From Flavobacterium psychrophilum (GTDB taxonomy: Bacteria; Bacteroidota; Bacteroidia; Flavobacteriales; Flavobacteriaceae): DNA of 64,000 nucleotides. Made by a program: the position numbers and the translations under genes. The DNA lies in assembly GCA_001708385.1 (NCBI GenBank), contig CP012388.1, positions 2,666,001 to 2,730,000 on the forward strand. Reading direction: 5' to 3'. Each line of letters starts with the position of its first letter. Positions within the stretch are counted from its first letter, which is position 1. The notes below the pieces were generated by a model. The model saw nothing but the letters and a program-made list of their open reading frames with translations, had not been told where the DNA came from and did not search any database. Below are positions 54,438 to 63,789 of the stretch, in pieces.

Positions 54438-54917
54438 TTACTCTGCGCGTCTGATGATGCCAATTACCCTTCTCTCTTTTATGGTGTCCCTCGTTCTGAG
54501 CGTGTCAGGATGTATGGTGTCCTCCTGCGGACTTGCAATGCTTTCTGTCTTAACAATAGTGTCGCTGACAGTTTTAGTTTCAACTTCTCCTTTCACTGTT
54601 CGTCCGTTACAGCTTAAAAGGGTTGTACCCATACAGATCAATAGCGCAAGTAAGAATGCTTTTTTGAAATGCGTTTGCCCTAATAATACCTTTTGGGGTA
54701 TAGTAACGGTTATGGGGTTCAGTTGTTGTTCGGTAAAACGACCGCATACCCTGGTGCCGTTCTTTGCCAGCAGAAACTCATGAATCTGATCTGCTTTCAT
54801 CCCGGTGAAGTCAACCACTGTTTGCGAACACTGGCCGCAAAACCGTCCCTGGGCTTCAGGCTTCATAGTGTCCCAACTTTTATGGCATGGTTTAGGGACT
54901 GAGAATTGTTTTTTCAT
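54438..54917 (-). CDS. Membrane protein with N-terminal Cys motif (PCHKSW type)
   Basis: A 159-residue protein. The first 65 residues hold a cysteine motif I have seen repeatedly in Bacteroidota: PCHKSWDTMKPEAQGRFCGQ, CSQTVVDFTGMKADQIHEFL and RVCGRFTEQQL. It has four Cys, suggesting a metal or redox site. A membrane helix follows (FLLALLICMGTTLLSC, about 88-103), then a Thr/Glu-rich tail of about 50 residues that probably lies outside. The helix ends in a Cys. No named function. Confidence 0.82.
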   Translation of the reverse strand: MKKQFSVPKPCHKSWDTMKPEAQGRFCGQCSQTVVDFTGMKADQIHEFLLAKNGTRVCGRFTEQQLNPITVTIPQKVLLGQTHFKKAFLLALLICMGTTLLSCNGRTVKGEVETKTVSDTIVKTESIASPQEDTIHPDTLRTRDTIKERRVIGIIRRAE

Positions 54918-54986
54918 GGCATTGGTTTGTTTTATAACGAATTGGCTACTACAAAAAGTATTGTTAATTTAAGATTTTATTTATAA

Positions 54987-55014
54987 TACTTTTGTAATCA
55001 TAATCGTATTTTTG
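54987..55014 (+). promoter_or_regulatory. Promoter region of the TadA-like gene (two -7 matches)
   Basis: TACTTTTG (54987-54994) has a TTG 23 bases before it (54961-54963). TATTTTTG (55007-55014) lies five bases before the ATG and would give a leaderless message. Both fit TAnnTTTG; I cannot say which is used. Confidence 0.5.
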
Positions 55015-55019
55015 ATATT

Positions 55020-55463
55020 ATGGAAAATATTTTTACCCACGAGTATTTTATGAAGAAGGCCCTCAACGAAGCTCAGGAGGCATTTGATAAAGGAGAAATA
55101 CCCGTTGGTGCCCTTGTTGTAGTAGATAACAGAGTTATAGCAAAATCGCATAATTTAACCGAATTGCTTAACGATGTTACCGCACATGCCGAGATGCAGT
55201 CCATAACCGCGGCGGCAAATTTTCTTGGAGGTAAGTATCTTACGGGCTGTACGCTGTATGTTACACTAGAGCCCTGCCAGATGTGTGCGGGAGCGTTATA
55301 TTGGAGCCAGATAAGCCGTGTCGTATATGGCGCCCATGATGAGCATAGAGGTTATAGGGCTATGGGCGCAAAGCTGCACCCTAAAACAGAAGTTATTAGC
55401 GGAATAATGGAGCAGGAATGTTCTGTTTTAGTAAAAGATTTTTTTAAAAAGCGAAGGGCTTAA
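55020..55463 (+). CDS. Nucleoside/tRNA adenosine deaminase (TadA-like)
   Basis: A 147-residue zinc deaminase. The zinc and catalytic site is HAEMQSI near residue 58 (His and catalytic Glu) with EPCQMCAGAL near 88 (two Cys). The leading FMKKALNEAQEAFDKGEIPV and the following SRVVYGAHDEHRGY fit TadA, which converts A34 to inosine in tRNA-Arg, more than guanine deaminase. As no other copy is in view I call it TadA-like. Confidence 0.87.
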   Translation: MENIFTHEYFMKKALNEAQEAFDKGEIPVGALVVVDNRVIAKSHNLTELLNDVTAHAEMQSITAAANFLGGKYLTGCTLYVTLEPCQMCAGALYWSQISRVVYGAHDEHRGYRAMGAKLHPKTEVISGIMEQECSVLVKDFFKKRRA

Positions 55464-55580
55464 AAAGTAGAAAGCCAGTAGTTTAACAGCTTTTGAAATT
55501 GAGGCATAATTAGTTTTAATATATAATAATTTTTGAGGCAATAATAAGATCATATTCTTAGTTATAGCGTAAAAATAACA

Positions 55581-55618
55581 ACCAACAAACCATCATTAAC
55601 CAACAAACCAACCAAAGT
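55581..55618 (+). promoter_or_regulatory. A/C-rich leader with a direct repeat before the macroglobulin gene
   Basis: The 12-mer ACCAACAAACCA occurs twice (55581-55592 and 55599-55610) separated by six bases, and another ACC follows. The leader has almost no G and no Shine-Dalgarno, so it should be unstructured at the start codon. This fits the low-structure A-rich starts of Bacteroidota. Confidence 0.5.
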
Positions 55619-58600
55619 ATGAAAACCCTGAAATTGATGCTGTGTCTTGCAGTATTCTCCGTGCTGTTTCATGCCTGTAAACAATCAGGAAAAGATTTTG
55701 ATTCTGACTATACCTTATACAGAGAGTATGTTTCCAGTTTTACATCGGGTATTGTCTCCACCGGGGCCGACATACAGGTTGGACTGGCATTTACCAAAAC
55801 CGAATGGAAAGATAACCAGGAATTGGATAGCGACTATTTTTCTGTTTCGCCGTCTGCAAAAGGTAAAGTGGTTTTCCTACCGGGAAATATAATTGCTTTC
55901 CGCCCTACAGAAAAGCTGGATCAGGATACCGAATACCGTGTAACACTCCATCTCTCAAAATTTATAGAGCTGCCTAAAAACCTGAGCGATTTTAAATTCA
56001 GGGTTAAAACCATTAAGCAGGATTTTGTTGTCGCGGTGCAGGACCTGCAATCGTATAACAGGGACTGGCAGTATCTTAATGGTACGCTTAAAACCAGCGA
56101 CCAGATGGATTTTGATGTTGCTAAAAAAATAGTAACCGCAGAACAAGATGGTAAAAAACTACCAGTACGTTTTGATGGCAAGACAGGAACATCATCTGAA
56201 TTCCATTTTATAATAGACAGTATTCAACGTAAAGTTCAAAACAGCAATGTTAAGATCAGCTGGAATGGCAAAGCGGCAGATGTTGATACGGAAGGTACTC
56301 AGGATTTTGAGATTCCGGGTAAAGATAATTTCAAAGTAATAAACATGACGCCGCAATACGGCGACAACCAGACACTGCTTATAAATTTCTCAGACCCGTT
56401 GCGTAAAGACCAGGATTTTTCGGGCCTTGTCGCGGTAGAATCTGTAGAGAACTTAAAATATGCTGTAGACGGTAACCTGCTTAAAGTATTTTTTGCCGAG
56501 CCACTTAACGGCAATTTTATGGTAGAAGTGTTTCAGGGTATAGAGAACGTAGACGGCTATAAGACTAAAAGTACCTATAGCGAAAAGGTAAATTTTGAAC
56601 AGCTTAATCCAGAAGTACGCTTTTTAAAGAGCGGAAATATACTACCGGCATCAAGCAACCTTAAATTGGGCTTTGAGGCGGTAAACCTAAGTGCTGTAGA
56701 TATTAAAGTGTACCGCATTTTCGAGAATAATGTTATGCAGTTTCTTCAACAGAATGAGCTTAACGGCAATTACAATATGCGTGCTGTGGCATTACCTGTA
56801 GCCAAAACCAAACTGGTACTTAATGACGATAAAACATTAAATTATGGCAAGTGGAATGCCTTTTCACTAGACCTTTCTAAATTGATACAGCCGGAACAGG
56901 GTGCTATTTACCGTGTTGAAATGTCTATCCGTAAGGCGTATTCGTTATACAAGTGTGATGGTGATGACCCTAACATGAAGAAAACTGCCGATGAACCTGA
57001 AGAGGAAGAAGAGGAGGAGGAAAATCAGGATTATTCGGAATATGAAGATTACGATTACTATGGCGGCGATTTCGACTGGGATCAGCGGGATAACCCTTGC
57101 AGTAACTCTTACTATGTAACGTATGAAAGAAAGATAAGCACCAATGTACTGGCAAGCGACCTTGGTGTTGTTGCCAAACGTGGCGCTGTAAATAATTATT
57201 TCTTTGCGGTAACCAGTATTACTACCACAGAGCCTGTTGCAGGCGCAGCGGTAACCATATACAATTATCAACGCCAGAAAGTAGGTGCTGCGGTTACCGA
57301 TAGTGAAGGTACTGTACACTTTACTGCTGCCAAAGGAGGTTACTTTGCGGTGGTTAAAAAAGACAGGAATACTACTTACGTAAAACTATATGACGGTAAC
57401 TCTAAATCAGTTAGTAATTTTGATGTAGATGGTACGCAGCTTCAAAAAGGGCTTAAAGGCTATCTGTATGGAGAAAGAGGCGTATGGCGTCCAGGCGATA
57501 CTTTGTTCCTTGGGTTTATACTGAACGATAAGGCTGCTAAACTTCCGGCATCGCACCCAATTAAGTTAAGACTGAGCGATCCTAACGGAAAAGTAATGTT
57601 CCAGGCAGTTAAGAATTACGACAATAAAAACCACTTTAAATTTATAGTGCCTACACAGGCCAATTACCCAACAGGTAACTGGGAAGCTAAGATAACTGTT
57701 GGTGGCGCTCATTTTTACAAAAGCATCAAAATTGAGACTATCAAGCCAAACAGGCTTAAAATAAAAAACAGCCTTGAAGGCAAAATGCTGTCGGCGAATG
57801 CCAAAAATACGGGAACGGTGCAAGTGGCTTGGCTTCACGGTGCTATTGCGAGAGATCTTAAGGTAGAAATGCAGGCGAAATTCTTAAAGCAGACAACCAG
57901 CTTTAAAGGTTACCTGAATTATATTTTTGATGATCCGGCGCAGGATTTTAGTACCGAAGAAGTAAATATATTCTCGGGTAAAACCGATGATAATGGTACG
58001 GCTGTGGTAACTATTCAGCCAAAATTGCAATCGCGTGCTCCGGGAATGCTAAAAACTGCTATAATAACCAAAGTTTACGAAAAAGGGGGCGACTTTAGTA
58101 CCGATGTAATTTCGTCTTCATATTCTCCGTATGATACCTATGTAGGTGTAAAAATGCCACAGGGAAATAAATACGGTATGCTTGAAACCGGAACCTCAAA
58201 CCGTTTTGAAGTGGCAACCGTTAATGAAAAAGGCCAGCCCAAAGGTTCGCGTATGGTAGATGTACGGGTATATAAAGTGCAGTGGCGCTGGTGGTGGGAT
58301 CAGTCCAACAATGGTGCATCGTCATTTAGTACTGCAATATCAAACCAGCCGTATTATTCTACACAGGTATATACTAATGCTGCCGGTAAAGCTAATTTTA
58401 GCTTTAAAACCGATGAAGAGGAGTGGGGCAGGTACCTTATCCGCGTTACCGATGTGCAAGGCGGGCATTCTGCCGGAGAAACAGTACTTATAGATTACCC
58501 ATACTGGTCGGGCAAAAGCCGTAACACAGGCGGACAGGATGCAGCAATGCTAATGTTTAGTACCGATAAAGAAAAATACAGCGTTGGTGAGAAAGTTACA

Positions 58601-61135
58601 GTTTCTTTCCCGTCTAGTGAAGGAGGGCGTGCGCTTATATCGCTTGAAAACGGATCGAAAATAGTGCAGACCATGTGGGCAAAAACCCAGAAGGGTGAAA
58701 CGCAGGTTACTATTCCGGTAACAGCAAAGATGGCACCTAATGTATATATCCATATCACACTGATACAGCCGCATGCTACAACGGCAAATGATTCGCCTAT
58801 ACGCCTATATGGTATCGTACCAATTGAAGTGGTAGATAAAAACACAATATTACAGCCGCAGATAACCATGCCGGATGTATTGAAACCGGAACAGAAAACG
58901 ACTATAAAAGTTAGTGAAAAAACAGGTAAGGCAATGACCTATACCCTTGCAGTAGTAGACGAAGGCCTGCTTGACCTAACCCGATTTAAAACGCCAAATG
59001 CATGGGATGCTTTCTATGCAAAAGAGGCACTAGGTGTTAAGACATGGGATATTTACGATGATGTAATTGGTGCTTACGGAGGTAAGATAAACCAAGTATT
59101 CAGTATAGGTGGTGATGCCGATCTGGGTGGAGGTCAGGCTAAAAAAGCTAACAGGTTTAAGCCTGTGGTGATGTATTTTGGTCCGTTTACTATTGGTAAA
59201 GGCCAGAAGAGGATTCACGAAATAAAACTGCCGCAATATGTAGGCTCTGTCAGAACTATGGTGGTAGCCGCTAATACAGATGCGAGTGCATACGGTATGG
59301 CAGAGAAAGCAACGCGGGTTCGCAGTCCGTTAATGTTGTTGGCATCATTGCCAAGAAAGGTAACGCCTAAGGAAAGGGTAACGCTGCCGGTAACTATTTT
59401 CGCGATGGAGAATCAGGTTAAAAACGTTACGCTTCAGGTAAAAACCAATAATGGTATACGTGTTATAGGTTCTTCAAAACAAACGGTAAACTTTGCTAAA
59501 CCCGATGAAAAGATCGCTTACTTTGACCTTGAAGTAAATGATGTAACCGGAATAGGTAAGGTATCGGTAACGGCAACATCGGGTAATGCTAAAGCTAGTT
59601 ACGATGTAGAGCTGGATATTATGAACCCTAATCCGGTGACTACAAATTATAAAGAGGTAATATTAGAACCGGGTAAATCTGCAACTTTAAACTGGAGCAG
59701 TTTTGGTGTGGCCGGCAGCAATGTCGCGAAGCTGGAAGTATCATCGTTCCCGTCTATAGATTTCAACAGAAGACTGGAGTACCTTATACAATATCCTCAT
59801 GGGTGTTTAGAGCAGACTACATCGGCGGCATTCCCGCAGTTGTACCTCGCCGATATAGCGGATATCGATTCGAACCGTAAACAAAAAATACAGCGCAACG
59901 TAAACGCAGCAATCCAAAAACTGGGGCAATTCCAGGTAAGCAGCGGCGGCTTTGCCTACTGGCAGGGTCAGCTTAACCCGGACGATTGGGGATCAAGCTA
60001 CGTTGGGCACTTCTTTATAGAAGCAGAGAAAAAAGGTTACGCGTTACCGCTTAATGCTAAGAAGAACTGGCTGCAATACCAGCAGAAGACCGCAAGGCAG
60101 TGGCGCTATAACGACGGCTATCATAATGACTTTGCACAGGCGTACAGATTGTACACACTGGCACTGGCAGGAGCACCCGATCTGTCATCTATGAACAGGT
60201 TAAGGGAAACGTCGGGAATTTCTAATGAATCGAGGTTGCGACTTGCTGCTGCATATGCACTGGCAGGGCAAAAATCGGTTGGGCAGCAATTGCTTTCACA
60301 AAGCAGCCTGGATGTAGAAGACAGTCCGTATCAGTATTACTACTACGGATCGGCGGCGCGCAACAGGGCTATGGCACTGGAAACACTGCTTGTTTTGGGG
60401 CAGAAAGAAAAAGCCTTTGGTATGGCTGTTAAACTGGCAAAACAAATGTCTTCTGGCGAATGGATGAGTACGCAGACATCGGCTTACAGTTTGTATGCTA
60501 TGTCTAAGTTTGCGCAGGCTAACGGGCCAAAAGGTATAGACGTAACGTATACGAACAAGGGTAAGAAACAAACCATAGATACACCGAAAACTTTTGCTGA
60601 CAGGGTGCTGGAAGTGGGTAGTAACAACACTGTAACCATAAACAACAATAAAAAGTCGACATTATATGTAAAAGTGGTTTACAGCGGAATACTGCCTGTC
60701 GGAGAAGAACAGGCTGAAGAACGCGGACTTGCAACTAACATTGTGTTTAAAGACAGAGCCGGCAATACTATAGATCCGTCTTCATTATCGCAGGGCACCG
60801 AATTTGTAGCTGAAGTAACCATAGGCAATACTAAAAATGAAAGGGTAGAAAATGTGGCACTTACACAGATCATTCCATCAGGATGGGAAATTGTAAATAC
60901 ACGATTTACCGACTTTGGTAATTTCGCCGAAAACAATGTTGATTATACCGACATTAGGGATGACAGGACTAATTTCTACTTCCCGCTAAAAGCGAATGAA
61001 ACCAAAACTTTCAGGATATTGCTTAATGCCAGTTACCCGGGTAGTTATTACCTGCCTGGTGTACAGTGCGAGGCGATGTATGACAACTCCTTCCTTGCGA
61101 GGACTAAAGGGCAGTGGGTTAAGGTTGTAAGGTAG
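55619..61135 (+). CDS. Bacterial alpha-2-macroglobulin, lipoprotein, with thioester
   Basis: An 1838-residue envelope protein that traps proteases. The leader LAVFSVLFHAC is a lipoprotein signal with Cys20. The MG-type beta domains fill the first two thirds, with an Ig-like GYLYGERGVWRPGDTLFLGF near residue 615. An acidic run (Glu/Asp/Tyr-rich, about 460-490) is unusual. The thioester motif CLEQ is intact (Cys1396 in HGCLEQTTSAAF), so it should form a reactive thioester. The pbpC gene follows, the classic pairing in which PBP1c repairs wall damage while the macroglobulin captures invading proteases. Confidence 0.95.
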   Translation: MKTLKLMLCLAVFSVLFHACKQSGKDFDSDYTLYREYVSSFTSGIVSTGADIQVGLAFTKTEWKDNQELDSDYFSVSPSAKGKVVFLPGNIIAFRPTEKLDQDTEYRVTLHLSKFIELPKNLSDFKFRVKTIKQDFVVAVQDLQSYNRDWQYLNGTLKTSDQMDFDVAKKIVTAEQDGKKLPVRFDGKTGTSSEFHFIIDSIQRKVQNSNVKISWNGKAADVDTEGTQDFEIPGKDNFKVINMTPQYGDNQTLLINFSDPLRKDQDFSGLVAVESVENLKYAVDGNLLKVFFAEPLNGNFMVEVFQGIENVDGYKTKSTYSEKVNFEQLNPEVRFLKSGNILPASSNLKLGFEAVNLSAVDIKVYRIFENNVMQFLQQNELNGNYNMRAVALPVAKTKLVLNDDKTLNYGKWNAFSLDLSKLIQPEQGAIYRVEMSIRKAYSLYKCDGDDPNMKKTADEPEEEEEEEENQDYSEYEDYDYYGGDFDWDQRDNPCSNSYYVTYERKISTNVLASDLGVVAKRGAVNNYFFAVTSITTTEPVAGAAVTIYNYQRQKVGAAVTDSEGTVHFTAAKGGYFAVVKKDRNTTYVKLYDGNSKSVSNFDVDGTQLQKGLKGYLYGERGVWRPGDTLFLGFILNDKAAKLPASHPIKLRLSDPNGKVMFQAVKNYDNKNHFKFIVPTQANYPTGNWEAKITVGGAHFYKSIKIETIKPNRLKIKNSLEGKMLSANAKNTGTVQVAWLHGAIARDLKVEMQAKFLKQTTSFKGYLNYIFDDPAQDFSTEEVNIFSGKTDDNGTAVVTIQPKLQSRAPGMLKTAIITKVYEKGGDFSTDVISSSYSPYDTYVGVKMPQGNKYGMLETGTSNRFEVATVNEKGQPKGSRMVDVRVYKVQWRWWWDQSNNGASSFSTAISNQPYYSTQVYTNAAGKANFSFKTDEEEWGRYLIRVTDVQGGHSAGETVLIDYPYWSGKSRNTGGQDAAMLMFSTDKEKYSVGEKVTVSFPSSEGGRALISLENGSKIVQTMWAKTQKGETQVTIPVTAKMAPNVYIHITLIQPHATTANDSPIRLYGIVPIEVVDKNTILQPQITMPDVLKPEQKTTIKVSEKTGKAMTYTLAVVDEGLLDLTRFKTPNAWDAFYAKEALGVKTWDIYDDVIGAYGGKINQVFSIGGDADLGGGQAKKANRFKPVVMYFGPFTIGKGQKRIHEIKLPQYVGSVRTMVVAANTDASAYGMAEKATRVRSPLMLLASLPRKVTPKERVTLPVTIFAMENQVKNVTLQVKTNNGIRVIGSSKQTVNFAKPDEKIAYFDLEVNDVTGIGKVSVTATSGNAKASYDVELDIMNPNPVTTNYKEVILEPGKSATLNWSSFGVAGSNVAKLEVSSFPSIDFNRRLEYLIQYPHGCLEQTTSAAFPQLYLADIADIDSNRKQKIQRNVNAAIQKLGQFQVSSGGFAYWQGQLNPDDWGSSYVGHFFIEAEKKGYALPLNAKKNWLQYQQKTARQWRYNDGYHNDFAQAYRLYTLALAGAPDLSSMNRLRETSGISNESRLRLAAAYALAGQKSVGQQLLSQSSLDVEDSPYQYYYYGSAARNRAMALETLLVLGQKEKAFGMAVKLAKQMSSGEWMSTQTSAYSLYAMSKFAQANGPKGIDVTYTNKGKKQTIDTPKTFADRVLEVGSNNTVTINNNKKSTLYVKVVYSGILPVGEEQAEERGLATNIVFKDRAGNTIDPSSLSQGTEFVAEVTIGNTKNERVENVALTQIIPSGWEIVNTRFTDFGNFAENNVDYTDIRDDRTNFYFPLKANETKTFRILLNASYPGSYYLPGVQCEAMYDNSFLARTKGQWVKVVR

Positions 61136-61142
61136 GTTTACT

Positions 61143-61291
61143 AGCTCCGGAGGAGCGATATATTTATAGCGCTTTACAGCGAATTTTAAAGAGCTTCGGA
61201 GAAGCGGTATACAAGCAGTATATGCCGCTTCTCCGAAGCTTATTTTACATGTTTAATCATATTTCTATAAACATACCGCTCCTCTGGAGCT
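61143..61291. repeat. 149-bp nested inverted-repeat element
   Basis: The outer arms are 27 bp each: AGCTCCGGAGGAGCG-ATATATTTATAG on the left (61143-61169) and its near-complement on the right (61265-61291), with four mismatches. Inside lies a second, perfect 16-bp pair, AGCTTCGGAGAAGCGG (61192-61207) and CCGCTTCTCCGAAGCT (61225-61240). All four arms are variants of AGCTYCRGAGRAGCGR followed by TAT. It ends six bases before the pbpC start codon. No ORF or transposase lies in it, so it resembles a REP- or MITE-like element. Confidence 0.9.
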
Positions 61292-61297
61292 GTACTA

Positions 61298-63712
61298 ATG
61301 AAAGAAAAATTCTCTATAGCTCTTCATAACACCTACAAGGTTTTAAAAACCTCGCAGGAGCGCATCTTTAGTTGGGTAAAATCCAACAAGGCACGAACTG
61401 CTATAACAGTTGTGTTTTTGATCGTTTATTATTTTTGCCTCCCGCGCACCATGTTTCAGGAGCCGTATTCTACAGTTATAGAAAGCAGCGAAGGAGATCT
61501 GTTGGGCGCACATATTGCCCGCGATGGGCAATGGCGTTTCCCTGCCCAGGACAGCCTTCCGTATAAGTTCAAAAAGTGTATTGTTTATTTTGAAGACCAG
61601 CATTTTTACAGCCATCCCGGATTTAATCCGGTAGCCATAGTAAAAGCTATGGGTCAGAATTATAAGGCCGGCAGGGTAGTGCGTGGCGGTAGCACGCTAA
61701 CCCAACAGGTAGTACGCCTTTCGCGTGATGGAAAAAAACGAAGCTATTTTGAAAAACTGATAGAAATGGTGTTGGCAACGCGCCTTGAGATTCGCCATAG
61801 CAAAGATGAAATATTAGGTCTATATGCGGCTCATGCGCCTTATGGAGGTAATGTGGTAGGTATTGATATGGCTGCCTGGCGTTACTTTGGTGTTCAGCCG
61901 CACCAGTTGTCGTGGGCAGAAACTGCTACACTTGCCGTACTCCCCAACGCGCCAAGTTTAATTTACCCGGGAAAGAACCAACAGATATTGTTGGCCAAAC
62001 GGAACCGACTTCTTAAAAAGCTTTTTGAAGAGGAAGTGATCGACAGGACAACCTATGAACTGTCGGTTCAGGAAGACCTTCCGCAAAAGCCTTATAAATT
62101 ACCCCAGGCAGCACCACACTTGTTGCAGAATATAGCCAAAACGAAAGAAGGGCAGCGCATAAAAACAACGGTACGTAATGAATTGCAGGCAAGGGTAAAC
62201 CAGATTGCCGCCCGTTACTACCAGGAATATAAACAGACCGAAGTACACAATCTGGCAATCTTAATTATAGATGTACAGACAAGGGATATTGTAGCCTATG
62301 TTGGTAACTCACCTACCGACAGGGCACACCAGAAAGATGTAGACATTATTCCCGCCCCAAGAAGCACCGGGAGCATATTAAAACCGTTTCTGTTCGCCTC
62401 TATGCTGGATGCAGGAGAGATACTACCCAATACCCTCGTGGCCGATGTTCCAACACAAATTGCGGGTTATTCGCCAAAGAATTTTGAGCTGACCTATGAT
62501 GGTGCTGTACCGGCACAAAGGGCACTGTCGCGCTCGCTTAATATTCCATCTGTATTAATGCTGAAAGACTTTGGTGTGCATCGTTTCTACGAACAGCTAC
62601 AGCATTTTAAACTTAGGAACATCAATAAGAGTCCGAATCATTATGGACTGTCGCTGATATTAGGAGGAGCCGAAAGTAATTTATGGGATCTGTGCCGCAC
62701 GTATGCAGGGCTTAGCGCAACGCTGAACCATTTTACAACAACACAGGCAAAATACCGCACTAACGAATTTGCGGAACTAAACTGGGATAGCAGCCATTCG
62801 GCCGATTTTGGTAAAGAAGTATTCAATAAGCCGCAATTGGGGGCGGGATCCATATGGCTAACGTATAACGCGATGAAAGAAGTAAACCGTCCTCAGGGTG
62901 ATGAGGCATGGCGTTTTTATGATTCATCGCTGGAGATTGCCTGGAAAACAGGAACAAGCTTTGGTAGTCGCGATGCCTGGGCGATAGGTACCAGTTCTCG
63001 ATATGTTGTTGGCGTTTGGGTTGGTAATGCATCAGGTGAAGGCAGGCCATCGCTCACAGGAGTGGGAAGTGCTGCACCAATATTATTTGACGTTTTCAAT
63101 TTACTGCCGCGTACCAAATGGTTTTCTACACCTTATAATGACCTTGAAGAGGCTGACGTTTGCAGCCTGAGTGGTCATTTAGCGGGAGAACATTGCCCGT
63201 CCGTTAAACAATGGATACCATTAAACGGACTTAAAACCAGTACGTGTTCATATCATAAGTTGGTGCATCTTGACCCAACAGGGCAATACCAGGTGAACAG
63301 CAGCTGCGAAAGTGTAGATGGTATGCTTACTAAAACATGGTTTGTATTGCCTCCGGTAATGGAATGGTATTACAAGGGACTGCATATGGATTACATGCCG
63401 CTGCCACCATTTAGATCGGACTGTCAAGGCGTAGCCAACGGAGCAATGGATTTTATTTATCCTAAAGAGAACGGAAAAATATACCTTACCAAAGATTTTA
63501 ACGGACAAATACAGCCCGTTGTGTTCAGGGCAGCACATTCTTCGGCGAATGCCAGGTTATTTTGGTATCTTGGCGACCGTTACCTCGGCGAAACCAAAAC
63601 GTTTCATGAAATGCCTGTAACCGCAGGAAACGGCAATTACATTATTACAGTAACCGATGAATCGGGTAATGAAATAAAACGAAAGGTTGAGATTGTAAGT
63701 GAAGGGGAGTAG
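61298..63712 (+). CDS. pbpC: Penicillin-binding protein 1C
   Basis: An 804-residue two-domain cell-wall enzyme. An anchor helix (ARTAITVVFLIVYYFCLP, about 32-49) is followed by the glycosyltransferase (VYFEDQHFYSHPGFNPVAI near 89, GGSTLTQQVVRLSRDGKKR near 128). The transpeptidase has its catalytic Ser in STGSILKPF near 351, SRSLNIPSVL near 410 and KTGTSFGSRDAW near 550. The last ~100 residues are the PBP1C-specific C-terminal domain. It lies downstream of the alpha-2-macroglobulin gene as usual, with the inverted-repeat element in between. Confidence 0.95.
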   Translation: MKEKFSIALHNTYKVLKTSQERIFSWVKSNKARTAITVVFLIVYYFCLPRTMFQEPYSTVIESSEGDLLGAHIARDGQWRFPAQDSLPYKFKKCIVYFEDQHFYSHPGFNPVAIVKAMGQNYKAGRVVRGGSTLTQQVVRLSRDGKKRSYFEKLIEMVLATRLEIRHSKDEILGLYAAHAPYGGNVVGIDMAAWRYFGVQPHQLSWAETATLAVLPNAPSLIYPGKNQQILLAKRNRLLKKLFEEEVIDRTTYELSVQEDLPQKPYKLPQAAPHLLQNIAKTKEGQRIKTTVRNELQARVNQIAARYYQEYKQTEVHNLAILIIDVQTRDIVAYVGNSPTDRAHQKDVDIIPAPRSTGSILKPFLFASMLDAGEILPNTLVADVPTQIAGYSPKNFELTYDGAVPAQRALSRSLNIPSVLMLKDFGVHRFYEQLQHFKLRNINKSPNHYGLSLILGGAESNLWDLCRTYAGLSATLNHFTTTQAKYRTNEFAELNWDSSHSADFGKEVFNKPQLGAGSIWLTYNAMKEVNRPQGDEAWRFYDSSLEIAWKTGTSFGSRDAWAIGTSSRYVVGVWVGNASGEGRPSLTGVGSAAPILFDVFNLLPRTKWFSTPYNDLEEADVCSLSGHLAGEHCPSVKQWIPLNGLKTSTCSYHKLVHLDPTGQYQVNSSCESVDGMLTKTWFVLPPVMEWYYKGLHMDYMPLPPFRSDCQGVANGAMDFIYPKENGKIYLTKDFNGQIQPVVFRAAHSSANARLFWYLGDRYLGETKTFHEMPVTAGNGNYIITVTDESGNEIKRKVEIVSEGE

Positions 63713-63761
63713 AAGTTTTAAGTTGTAATATATGACTTATAATCTGAAAATCTACTACCAA

Positions 63762-63784
63762 CAAAAAACCGCCAGAAGGCGGTT
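63762..63784 (-). terminator. Terminator of the AraC-type gene
   Basis: AACCGCC and GGCGGTT form a 7-bp stem around a TTCT loop on the reverse strand, followed by T residues. It lies just past the stop codon of the regulator gene at the right edge. Confidence 0.85.
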
Positions 63785-63789
63785 GTATA

